A DNA stretch of 37,881 nt, taken from the NCBI GenBank assembly GCA_024400835.1, contig JAKSMC010000034.1, forward strand, positions 1-37,881, given 5' to 3'. Shown here piece by piece: positions 14,635-22,792 of the stretch. This stretch comes from Bacteroidales bacterium (GTDB lineage Bacteria > Bacteroidota > Bacteroidia > Bacteroidales > WCHB1-69). The translations under genes were made by a program, and so were the position numbers. The notes under the pieces were generated by a model that was not told where the DNA came from, ran no database searches, and was given only the letters and a program-made list of their open reading frames with translations. Position 1 is the first letter of the stretch. Each line of letters opens with the position of its first letter.

Positions 14635-15588
14635 TTATTTACGTGCGATTGCTTTCTTGCAGGCGTCCATGATATGTTCCATGTCGAGACCATAGGCCTT
14701 CATGAGTTGGTCGGGAGTTCCACTTTCGCCGAATTGGTCGTCTACGGCTACGTACTCTACTGGAACCGGCATGCGTCTGCTCAACAATTGGCTGATGGAA
14801 TCGCCAAGGCCTCCGTTCATGAGGTGCTCTTCGGCGGTCACAGCGCATTTTGTCTTGGCCACGCTCTTGAGGACGGCTTCTTCATCCAGCGGTTTGATAG
14901 TGGCGATGTTGATGACTTCCACTGAGAAACCTTGCTCGGAAAGTGCGTAGGCTGCTTGTAAAGAAGGATATACAAGATGGCCGGTGGCGAAAATCGTCAC
15001 GTCAGTACCTTCATTCATAGTTATTGCCTTGCCGATGACGAAAGGCTCGTCAGCTGGTGTGAAGTTTGGAACTGCTGGACGTCCGAAACGAAGATATACG
15101 GGGCCGTTGTATTCGGCTGCGGCGATGGTGGCCATCTTGGTCTGGTTATAGTCGCAAGGATTGATGACAACCATGTTCGGAAGCATCTTCATGAGCCCGA
15201 GGTCTTCCATCATCTCGTGTGTGGCTCCGTCTTCACCGACAGTAAGTCCGGCATGTGATGCGCAAATTTTAACATTCAGGTTGGAATATGCAACTGTCAT
15301 GCGGATCTGATCGTAAACGCGGCCTGTGATGAAACCTGCAAATGCGGATGCGAATGGAACCTTGCCACTTAATGCAAGACCGGCGGATATGCCCACCATG
15401 TTGGCTTCTGCAATGCCGACTTGGATGAAACGATCTGGGAATGCGGCTTTGAAGTCTCCCATTTTTACACTTCCTGTCACGTCGCCAGTGAGGGCGAAGA
15501 CGTTAGGATTCATTTTTCCTGCTTCTAACAAACCTGCTCCGAAGCCGGAACGGGTATCTTTTAATTCGTTACTTTCTATTTTTTCCAT
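14635..15588 (-). CDS. Transketolase, C-terminal subunit (split transketolase)
   Basis: 317 aa. It covers only the second half of transketolase: the pyrimidine-binding domain with FIQVGIAEANMVGISAGLA (the Glu in GIAE activates thiamine diphosphate), CASHAGLTVGEDGATHEMMEDL, VYLRFGRPAVP, and the C-terminal domain with GHLVYPSLQAA and TAEEHLMNGGLGDSI. Split transketolases work as heteromers with an N-terminal subunit binding the pyrophosphate of ThDP; that gene is not in the window. The reaction moves two-carbon units in the non-oxidative pentose phosphate pathway. The start at ATG 15588 is preferred over an upstream TTG at 15609 because the promoter box covers the latter. First gene of a four-gene minus-strand unit. 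Confidence 0.88.
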   Translation of the reverse strand: MEKIESNELKDTRSGFGAGLLEAGKMNPNVFALTGDVTGSVKMGDFKAAFPDRFIQVGIAEANMVGISAGLALSGKVPFASAFAGFITGRVYDQIRMTVAYSNLNVKICASHAGLTVGEDGATHEMMEDLGLMKMLPNMVVINPCDYNQTKMATIAAAEYNGPVYLRFGRPAVPNFTPADEPFVIGKAITMNEGTDVTIFATGHLVYPSLQAAYALSEQGFSVEVINIATIKPLDEEAVLKSVAKTKCAVTAEEHLMNGGLGDSISQLLSRRMPVPVEYVAVDDQFGESGTPDQLMKAYGLDMEHIMDACKKAIARK

Positions 15589-15606
15589 TGTGAAAAATTT
15601 TGTCTG

Positions 15607-15614
15607 CAAAAATA
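15607..15614 (-). promoter_or_regulatory. Bacteroidota -7 box (TATTTTTG) of the transketolase/sigma operon
   Basis: Exact TAnnTTTG on the minus strand, 18 bases before the ATG at 15588. It lies in the 90-bp divergent gap to the large barrel-protein gene; no matching plus-strand box was found there. Confidence 0.65.
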
Positions 15615-15678
15615 CGAAATTTGCCGTTTCTAAGTTATGATAAAATCTATTTTCTTTTAAAGCACCGAATATCGATTG

Positions 15679-18600
15679 ATGAAAGGACGATTTTTACTTT
15701 TTTTTGTTTTGATAACATCTTTGTTCTCAGTGAATAAGGCTGTTTCTCAAAATGCCGTGCCTTTCCGTTTCGGCAGCTGTAGGGCTGACTCTATGTCTGT
15801 GGTGATAGATTCGCTTTCCATTGTGCCTAACTCCTTTTCTATAGTAGATATTTCTCCGGATCTCTATCAATTGGACCCGATAGCTGCCCGTTTGTATCTC
15901 CGTGATTCATCTTTGTTGGGCAAAACCTTGGCCTATTCGTACCAGGTGTATGATGTTGACTTCTCTGTCCCTTTTTCCCACAAGCCTCTCTCGCTGATTG
16001 AACGCAATGTCTATGCGCCTACTCCGTATATCTCAACGTTGCGTACAGTCGCTGATATCGAAGACGAGTCTCGTCTGTTGAGCTCTGGCTCTATTGCTCG
16101 TGGCGTTTCTGTCGGAAACAATCAGGATTTGGTGCTGAATTCTGCTTTGAATTTGCAGTTGGTTGGAAACTTGTCGGAAGACGTACGCATTGTGGCTTCC
16201 ATTTCCGATAAGAACATTCCGATACAGCCAGAAGGGAATACTCAGTATCTTACCAATATCAATAATATATTTATTACATTATATTATATGAACATTGCCG
16301 AGGTAAATGCCGGTGATGTGGAGATGCCTACGCCTTCTTCGCAGTTCCTTGTCGCATCCAGAAATCTGTTAGGCATGCATGCCCGAACTGACTTTTCATC
16401 GTGGAAGAAATGGAAAATGAACAACGCTTTGGGCGGGGGCGTGGCCAAAGGCCGTTACATCCGCCAGAAGATAACAGTCTCCACAGGTGTGCAAGGCCCT
16501 TATAGACTTTATGGCGAGAACAATGAAATGGGCATTGTCATTATTGCCGGTTCGGAGAGAGTATATGTGGATGGTGTTTTGCTTGTGAGGGGCCAGGATC
16601 GAGATTATACGATTGATTATAACACGGCGGAAATCACCTTCACGCCTTCGCAAATGATGACTGCTGAGAAGCGCGTGTTTGTCGAATTCGAGTATGCCGA
16701 CAGACATTATACTCGATACAGTCTTTTTTCTTATAATGAATTTGGCATAGGTGAAAAACGCGACGTGAAGCTGCGGGTCAACTTTTTCCAGGAACAGGAC
16801 TTGAAAAATCAGTCCATACAACCTGAATTGAGTTTGGATCAAAAACAATTTTTGTCTGCGTTGGGGGATGATTTGGGCGATGCGTATTATGTCGTCGCAG
16901 ATTCCGCGGCTTATACTCCGGACAGAATCTTGTATTGCATGAAAGATACGATGGTGGATGGCGTGGTCTATCCGTCCGTGTATGAATATTCTACGGATGC
17001 TGGCAAACAACTGTTTAGTCTGAGCTTTACATACATGGGACCGAACAAGGGCTCGTACGTCCTTCTGCGTTCCACTTCGAATGGCAGAGTCTTTGGCTGG
17101 GTCGCCCCGGAGAACGGAATGTTGAAGGGAGATTACAATCCGGTGCTGCTGCTCTCAACTCCGAAGTTGGTGCAAATGGCCACCGTTCAGGCCGATTATC
17201 ATTTTATGGAGAAGTCTTCCTTGAAAACGGAATTCGCTTTTTCCAATTATGACCAAAATTTGTTTTCTAAAAAAGATGACAGGGACAATGCGGGCTTCGC
17301 CTACACTTTGAACTTGAATCATGACCAACCTCTGAAATCAAAAAATGATATCTCGTCCTGGCAGTTCTTGTCGCAATTGGATTGGCAGTATGTCCATAAG
17401 AATTTCCATCCGGTAGAAAGTTTCAGAGATGTCGAGTTCGCTCGGGAGTATAATCTGACGGAAGATTTTTCATCAAGGTTTTCAGAGCAGATGTTGCATG
17501 CGTTGGTCGGATTCAGCAATTCGAAAACGAGCACTTTCCGATATTCGTTGAATTGGTTTTCTCGAATTACGGATTATTCTGCAGTCAAGCAGGAACTTTT
17601 TACGACGAATATTTTCCGGAACTGGCAGGTTGATGCCAAAGCCACGTACTTGCGTTCCAAAGATTCCGTCCAAAGCAGTAATTATTGGACGGCTAATGCA
17701 AAAGTGTCAAAAAAAATTGGCAAGGTTGAGGTCGGAGCGACCGATATGATGGAGTACAATCTTTTCAAGGATGCGCGGACCGATTCTGTCCGTGCGAATA
17801 GTTTTGCCTTTAACGAAGCAGTACTTTATGTGAATAACGGGGACTCTTCTTTATATAAATATGGTTTATATTATAAGAATAGAATTGAATATGCTGCGCA
17901 AGATAATTCTTTGTCGAAGAACTTGATGATACACGAAGCCAATGCGCTTTTCCAATTCGATAGGATTAAGAACCAGCATTTTTCTACGAAGTTCACCTAT
18001 CGCTGCCAGCAGTTGGAGGCTTCGTCTGATCGCTCGGCCGTGGAACATTATTTTTTAGGAAATGTCGAATATGTTGGACGTTTTTTTAAAAACGCCATAA
18101 TCTTGAATACGTACTATGAAACGGGAAGCGGCATGGAACAGAGGAAGAACTTCTCCTATTTGAAAGTTGCCAAAGGGCAGGGAACGCATGTCTGGAATGA
18201 TTACAACGGTAATGGCATAGAGGAAATTGACGAGTTTGAGGTGGCTCCGTTCCAGGATGAGGCCGAATATGTGAAGATTTGGCTCACGAGCGCGGATTAT
18301 GTGAATACATATAACAACCAGTTTTCGCAGAGCGTGCAGTTGCGACCGGCTGCTGTGTGGGCGAATAAGGCAGGCTTCCGCCGTTTCGTGGCTCGTTTCA
18401 GTGACGTGGCAACCTTGCGCACACAACTGAAACACGAGCGGGTTATGCTTAATCCCTTCTATTCCAATATCGAAGATACCAGTTTGGTCGGCAGGCTCGT
18501 CAATTTGAACAACACGTTTTCTTTCAATAACAGTGCTTCTAAGTTCGCCCTTGACTTTGTGGTGCAGAAGCTGCAGAACAAGAATCTTCTCTATTATGGC

Positions 18601-19134
18601 TATGAGGTGAGTTCTACAGATTTGCAGCAGGTCGTACTGAAAAGCCGTCCCAGCAACTTGTTCCAACTTCGAGCCGAGTACACCCACTCAGTTCAGCGCA
18701 ATCAATCTGAATTTTTGTCTGGCAGAACCTATTCTATTGAGCGACATGGGGTAGGGGGGAGTTTCATCTTGCTGGACCAAAAACGATGCAGTGGGAAATT
18801 GTCTTATGCGTTTGATATGAAAAACAATCTGTTAGGAGAGGAATGGTTGAAGGCCCACGATGTTTCTGCGTCATTTGAATATAGGATGGCTAAAAGGGGA
18901 ACATTTTTGGTTTCGGCACGCTATGTTGCCATAAAAGGCGACGTGCCTAATAATACGGCTGTCTCCTATCAAATGCTAAATGGTCTGGCTGTGGGCCATA
19001 ATGCGTTGTGGAATGTGTCATACCAAATGTCGATTACGGACTATCTTCAACTGTCATTGCAGTATGACGGCCGGGCTTCAGAGGGACATAAAGTTGTTCA
19101 CACAGGCTCGTTAATACTGAAAGCACAATTTTAA
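15679..19134 (+). CDS. Large outer-membrane beta-barrel protein (1151 aa), SprA-like motif, EF-hand-like loop
   Basis: The ATG at 15679 gives the signal peptide MKGRFLLFFVLITSLFSVNK.., cut near AVSQ. Residues about 130-350 are the best conserved-looking part: IARGVSVGNNQDLVLNS, ISDKNIPIQPEGNTQYL, a GDVEMP step near 211, then GPYRLYGENN...GSERVYVDGVLLVRGQDRDYTIDY (about 273-318). The last string resembles motifs in SprA/Sov, the T9SS translocon barrel. From about 480 on the protein alternates short beta strands to a C-terminal LILKAQF ending in Phe, as in outer-membrane barrels. Residues 841-852 (DYNGNGIEEIDE) match a 12-residue EF-hand calcium loop. It lies directly upstream of the T9SS core on the same strand but with a 296-bp gap and a separate promoter for the latter. 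Not a SprA orthologue (SprA is about twice as long). Function unknown. Confidence 0.75.
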   Translation: MKGRFLLFFVLITSLFSVNKAVSQNAVPFRFGSCRADSMSVVIDSLSIVPNSFSIVDISPDLYQLDPIAARLYLRDSSLLGKTLAYSYQVYDVDFSVPFSHKPLSLIERNVYAPTPYISTLRTVADIEDESRLLSSGSIARGVSVGNNQDLVLNSALNLQLVGNLSEDVRIVASISDKNIPIQPEGNTQYLTNINNIFITLYYMNIAEVNAGDVEMPTPSSQFLVASRNLLGMHARTDFSSWKKWKMNNALGGGVAKGRYIRQKITVSTGVQGPYRLYGENNEMGIVIIAGSERVYVDGVLLVRGQDRDYTIDYNTAEITFTPSQMMTAEKRVFVEFEYADRHYTRYSLFSYNEFGIGEKRDVKLRVNFFQEQDLKNQSIQPELSLDQKQFLSALGDDLGDAYYVVADSAAYTPDRILYCMKDTMVDGVVYPSVYEYSTDAGKQLFSLSFTYMGPNKGSYVLLRSTSNGRVFGWVAPENGMLKGDYNPVLLLSTPKLVQMATVQADYHFMEKSSLKTEFAFSNYDQNLFSKKDDRDNAGFAYTLNLNHDQPLKSKNDISSWQFLSQLDWQYVHKNFHPVESFRDVEFAREYNLTEDFSSRFSEQMLHALVGFSNSKTSTFRYSLNWFSRITDYSAVKQELFTTNIFRNWQVDAKATYLRSKDSVQSSNYWTANAKVSKKIGKVEVGATDMMEYNLFKDARTDSVRANSFAFNEAVLYVNNGDSSLYKYGLYYKNRIEYAAQDNSLSKNLMIHEANALFQFDRIKNQHFSTKFTYRCQQLEASSDRSAVEHYFLGNVEYVGRFFKNAIILNTYYETGSGMEQRKNFSYLKVAKGQGTHVWNDYNGNGIEEIDEFEVAPFQDEAEYVKIWLTSADYVNTYNNQFSQSVQLRPAAVWANKAGFRRFVARFSDVATLRTQLKHERVMLNPFYSNIEDTSLVGRLVNLNNTFSFNNSASKFALDFVVQKLQNKNLLYYGYEVSSTDLQQVVLKSRPSNLFQLRAEYTHSVQRNQSEFLSGRTYSIERHGVGGSFILLDQKRCSGKLSYAFDMKNNLLGEEWLKAHDVSASFEYRMAKRGTFLVSARYVAIKGDVPNNTAVSYQMLNGLAVGHNALWNVSYQMSITDYLQLSLQYDGRASEGHKVVHTGSLILKAQF

Positions 19135-19247
19135 TTTTTTTCGACCCAAGATTATAGAAATTTTATTCGTTTAGAAATATAAGCGCTTGAATTTTAAACG
19201 GATATTTTGAGGTGAGTAAAAAGTGTATATTTTTTTGAATAAATCAT

Positions 19248-19277
19248 TTTGCGCTTTGGAAAAATATAGTATTTTTG
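19248..19277 (+). promoter_or_regulatory. T9SS operon promoter: -33 TTTG and -7 TATTTTTG
   Basis: TTTG at 19248-19251, an 18-bp spacer, then TATTTTTG at 19270-19277. It lies 153 bases before the porP ATG, so the operon has a leader of about 145 nt. The stretch 19135-19247 between the barrel stop codon and this promoter is AT-rich and shows no gene or hairpin terminator. Confidence 0.7.
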
Positions 19278-19430
19278 TCGCTTTAAAAATAAATAAGGTT
19301 CAATGCGCTATGTAACTTTTTTTGAAAAGACGGGTATAATGATGTTCACATAGATAGAATAGATATTGTAAAAATTACTATAACGTATTGAATTAAAACT
19401 AATTACTGCAAATTAAAACTCTAAACTTCT
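19278..19430 (+). other. Long AT-rich 5' leader of the T9SS operon
   Basis: About 145 transcribed bases without a coding frame of note precede porP. No known riboswitch class was recognised and no strong hairpin was seen by eye. It is several times longer than the leaders of the neighbouring housekeeping genes. Confidence 0.4.
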
Positions 19431-20474
19431 ATGAAGATACGTGTAGAAAAAATAGGTTTTTTCATGCTCATTGCAATGCTTTTCTGCATGACAAGTAGGG
19501 CTCAGGATGATGCGCAATTTACGCTTTTTCCTTGGGCAACTTCCTATTATAACGCAGGCGGCATAGGTGAACAAAGCAATACGTTGTGCTTTACAGGCAT
19601 CTATCACAACAAATATTTGGGGTGGAATGATGTGTATACTGTCAATGGCGTTGATTCTATGGATAAGACTGCTCCGCAGGATTTCCTTTTCAATGTCGAG
19701 TCATATCTTAAGAAATTGCATGGCTCCCTTGGCGTATCTTTTATAAGCGACAGAATAGGTTATTACAAAAACGTAGGTGTCAAATTGGGATATTCCTACA
19801 AACTTAGAATCGGAGGCGGTCATATGGGTATCGGTGCTCAAGTCACTATGTTCAACCAGGTAATAGATGCTACGGGCTTCCGTCCTATTGATGAGGGTGA
19901 CCCTGTACTTTCCCAGTTGAGTGAGTCCACTTTGGATTTGGATTTCAGCTTGGGCCTGTTCTATAATTGCGATCAATGGTATGCAGGTGTCAGTGTTACC
20001 CAGTTGGCTTCTGCTTTTGATAAAAACGAAGTCTTGAGATTGTCAGGCGAACATGGCGCTACAAGAAACCCGCATATGTATTTCCATGGCGGCTACACGT
20101 GGATCGTTCCCTCGAACCCGAATTGGGAAGTTATTCCGCAGACAATCGTGAAAACGGACTTCAAAACAGCTCAATGGGATATGATGGTGTTGGCTCGTTA
20201 CAATGGCGTATTCTGGGGCGGCCTCAGTTACCGTCTCCAAGATGCCGTTTCTTTGGTGTTCGGCGCTCGCCCGTTCTACAATTCTTCCAATATTTATTTG
20301 AAAGGCCTTGATGCAGGTATCTCTTATAGTGTTACAACAAATAAACTTGGTTACCGCGTAAATAGAAGCTTCGGCGACATCGAAGTGATGGTCCGCTACT
20401 GCTTCGATATCTACAGACCGGAAATCTTCTCCGGCTACGGTTCAACCAGATCTATTTATAAAAATTGGTACTAG
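19431..20474 (+). CDS. porP: Type IX secretion system outer-membrane protein PorP/SprF family
   Basis: 347 aa. The signal peptide MKIRVEKIGFFMLIAMLFCM.. is cut near SRAQ. The mature N-terminus DDAQFTLFPWATSYYNAGG is the family hallmark, and the rest is an alternating barrel with repeated aromatic-glycine turns (GLFYNCDQWYAGVSVTQL, AGISYSVTTNKLGY). PorP/SprF proteins are outer-membrane barrels that link the PorKN/GldKN ring or specific SprB-like cargo to the secretion machine; in Porphyromonas, PorE/PorP also help anchor it to peptidoglycan. It is the first gene of the core operon. Several SprF paralogues usually exist, but the position before gldK marks this as the core copy. Confidence 0.93.
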   Translation: MKIRVEKIGFFMLIAMLFCMTSRAQDDAQFTLFPWATSYYNAGGIGEQSNTLCFTGIYHNKYLGWNDVYTVNGVDSMDKTAPQDFLFNVESYLKKLHGSLGVSFISDRIGYYKNVGVKLGYSYKLRIGGGHMGIGAQVTMFNQVIDATGFRPIDEGDPVLSQLSESTLDLDFSLGLFYNCDQWYAGVSVTQLASAFDKNEVLRLSGEHGATRNPHMYFHGGYTWIVPSNPNWEVIPQTIVKTDFKTAQWDMMVLARYNGVFWGGLSYRLQDAVSLVFGARPFYNSSNIYLKGLDAGISYSVTTNKLGYRVNRSFGDIEVMVRYCFDIYRPEIFSGYGSTRSIYKNWY

Positions 20475-20523
20475 ACAATATTAAACTAGTAATTGCGTTA
20501 GAAAAACAATAAAATTTATAAAT

Positions 20524-21954
20524 ATGAAAAGGGTAATTATTCTTATTGCAGTGACATTGGTAGTATTCGTGTCCTGTAAAAATGGTGGCGACGGCCAATT
20601 AGTAGGAGTTAAAGACCGTCCCGAGTTTTTGGATCTCGATCCGTATGGTATGGTCTACATCCCAACCGGCCACTATGTAATGGGTGGCGGTGACCAAGAC
20701 GTGCCGTTCGCTTTGACACAACAGTCCAAAAACGTTACGGTTTCCGCTTTCTGGATGGACGAAACCGAAATCACGAACAATGAGTATCGTCAGTTCGTAT
20801 ACTGGGTTCGTGACTCTATCGCTCACGTTCTCCTCGGTGACGCCGAAATCACAGAAGCTGAAAAGTACGGCCACTATCAAAAATACACCAAAGGTGAAAA
20901 CGAAGGTGAAATTATGGAACCTAAGTTGATCAACTGGAAAGAAGAAATTCCTTGGGACTCTGACAATGAGGAAGTCCAAGCTGCTCTCTCTCCGCTGTTC
21001 AACAAAGTGAACACTCGTTTCTATCACTATCGTCCGAACACAACAAACGTTTCCATGTACAATTTCGAGTACTGGTGGTATGACTATCGTAACTGGCGTG
21101 ATCCTAAGGATCCCGACAACTTCGGTGCTGCTACTAAGGAATTCGAGAAGGAAGGTGTTGACTACGGTGGACTTTATGCCAATCGTCCAAGTAGTGTCGG
21201 AAATGGTTACCAACGTTTCATCAGACATGAAGTCGTGAATATCTACCCGGATACCCTTTGCTGGGCACACGATTTCGTTTACTCCTACAATGAACCGATG
21301 TTGCTGAACTATTTCTCACATCCTCAGTATGACAATTACCCCGTCGTCGGTGTGAGCTGGCAACAAGCTAAGGCTTTCTCTTACTGGAGAACCCAACTCC
21401 GTATGTCTTGGCTCTCTACTAAGGAATACGCTAACGAACAGGAATTCAGATTGCCCTCTGAAGCAGAATGGGAATGGGCAGCACGTGGCGGTAACTCTTT
21501 GGTTACCTATCCTTGGGGCGGTCCTTATACAACCAATAGAAATGGCTGCTTCTTGAGCAACTTCAAACCTCAAAGAGGTAATTATATCGCTGATGACAAC
21601 TTCTATCCTGGAATCGTCGCTCACTATCATCCTAATGACTGGGGTCTGTTTGATATGAGTGGTAACGTTGCTGAATGGTGCGAAGACGCATTCGACAAGT
21701 CTGCTACGAACTTCACCCATGACATGAACCCTGTTTATGTTTATTATGCAAAGAAAGACGATTCTCCTGCTAAGAAGAGAAAAGTTATTCGCGGTGGTTC
21801 ATGGAAGGATGTCAGCTATTATACTACGGTGGCTGCAAGAACTTTCGAATATCAGGATACTTGTAAGTCTTACGTAGGCTTCCGTAACGTACAGTCCTAT
21901 ATGGGCCGTCAGAGAGGTGACAACACAAGCCGTAGCGCATCTCATGTTTACTAG
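20524..21954 (+). CDS. gldK: Type IX secretion system lipoprotein GldK/PorK
   Basis: 476 aa. The lipoprotein signal MKRVIILIAVTLVVFVSC has its lipidated Cys at 18. The mature part is an FGE-sulfatase (formylglycine-enzyme-like) domain: VYIPTGHYVMGGGDQDVPF, SAFWMDETEITNNEYRQFVY, YPVVGVSWQQAKAFSYW, RLPSEAEWEWAARGG, MSGNVAEWCED and VIRGGSWKD. GldK/PorK forms with GldN/PorN the large periplasmic ring under the outer membrane. The domain is used structurally; the copper/cysteine catalytic pair of true FGEs is not expected. It follows porP by 49 bases and precedes gldL by 54. Confidence 0.96.
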   Translation: MKRVIILIAVTLVVFVSCKNGGDGQLVGVKDRPEFLDLDPYGMVYIPTGHYVMGGGDQDVPFALTQQSKNVTVSAFWMDETEITNNEYRQFVYWVRDSIAHVLLGDAEITEAEKYGHYQKYTKGENEGEIMEPKLINWKEEIPWDSDNEEVQAALSPLFNKVNTRFYHYRPNTTNVSMYNFEYWWYDYRNWRDPKDPDNFGAATKEFEKEGVDYGGLYANRPSSVGNGYQRFIRHEVVNIYPDTLCWAHDFVYSYNEPMLLNYFSHPQYDNYPVVGVSWQQAKAFSYWRTQLRMSWLSTKEYANEQEFRLPSEAEWEWAARGGNSLVTYPWGGPYTTNRNGCFLSNFKPQRGNYIADDNFYPGIVAHYHPNDWGLFDMSGNVAEWCEDAFDKSATNFTHDMNPVYVYYAKKDDSPAKKRKVIRGGSWKDVSYYTTVAARTFEYQDTCKSYVGFRNVQSYMGRQRGDNTSRSASHVY

Positions 21955-22008
21955 AAATTTTTTAATCAATTAATAATCACAAATCATTAACTAAATTATT
22001 TATTCAAA

Positions 22009-22740
22009 ATGAATGCAATTGACAGATTAGTAAGATCTAATGGTTACAAGAAATTTATGGCAAAATTGTATGGCTGGGGTGCAGCTGTCGTCATCTTTGG
22101 TGCCTTGTTCAAAATCTTACACCTTCCTGGTGCTAACATCATGCTTATCTTAGGTATGGGTACTGAAGTCTTGATTTTCTTCTTCTCAGCTTTCGAACCT
22201 TTACATGTGGAATACAACTGGGCATTGGTTTACCCGGAACTCGCAATTGCTAATGAAGAGGAAACCGTAGAACCTACTAAGAGAGAAAGAAAGAAAATTG
22301 CTGCTGCTAAGGGCGATTCTACTACACAACAACTCGACAAGATGCTTGAAGAAGCTAAGATCGGACCGGAACTCATCGAAAGCCTTGCTTCTGGTATGAG
22401 AAACCTTGGTGAAAACGCTAAAAAACTCGCTGGCGTTTCCGATGCTGCTGTTGCTACTGACGCATTCGTTGGCAACATGACAAAAGCCGCTGAATCCGTA
22501 CGCAACCTCTCCCTTAAATATGATAAGGTCGCTGCTAGCCTTGAAACCGACAGCAACGCTTCTGTCGCTTACACTGAAAGCTTGAAGAAAGCAACAGCCG
22601 CTATCAACCAAATGGCTAATGCTTACGAACATACTACCACTTACAAAGCTGAAATGGACAAACTTACAAACAACATCGCTGCTTTGAGCAAGGTTTACGG
22701 TAATATGTTGGCTGCTATGGGTGTTAACCCTAACAAATAA
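22009..22740 (+). CDS. gldL: Type IX secretion system inner-membrane motor protein GldL/PorL
   Basis: 243 aa. Two N-terminal membrane helices (about 21-38 and 43-60) contain GWGAAVVIFGALFKILHLPG and GMGTEVLIFFFSAFEP, followed by the conserved VYPEL and a long cytoplasmic helical part. Lys35, His38 and Glu53 correspond to the membrane-embedded charged residues considered essential for proton-driven rotation in Flavobacterium GldL. Five GldL surround a GldM dimer and drive secretion and gliding from the proton motive force. Ends 52 bases before gldM. Whether this organism glides cannot be told; Bacteroidales usually use the motor only for secretion. Confidence 0.96.
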   Translation: MNAIDRLVRSNGYKKFMAKLYGWGAAVVIFGALFKILHLPGANIMLILGMGTEVLIFFFSAFEPLHVEYNWALVYPELAIANEEETVEPTKRERKKIAAAKGDSTTQQLDKMLEEAKIGPELIESLASGMRNLGENAKKLAGVSDAAVATDAFVGNMTKAAESVRNLSLKYDKVAASLETDSNASVAYTESLKKATAAINQMANAYEHTTTYKAEMDKLTNNIAALSKVYGNMLAAMGVNPNK

Positions 22741-22792
22741 TAACCAGTATTATCATCTCACTATTTACTAATTAAACTTAAGAATTTAGAAA

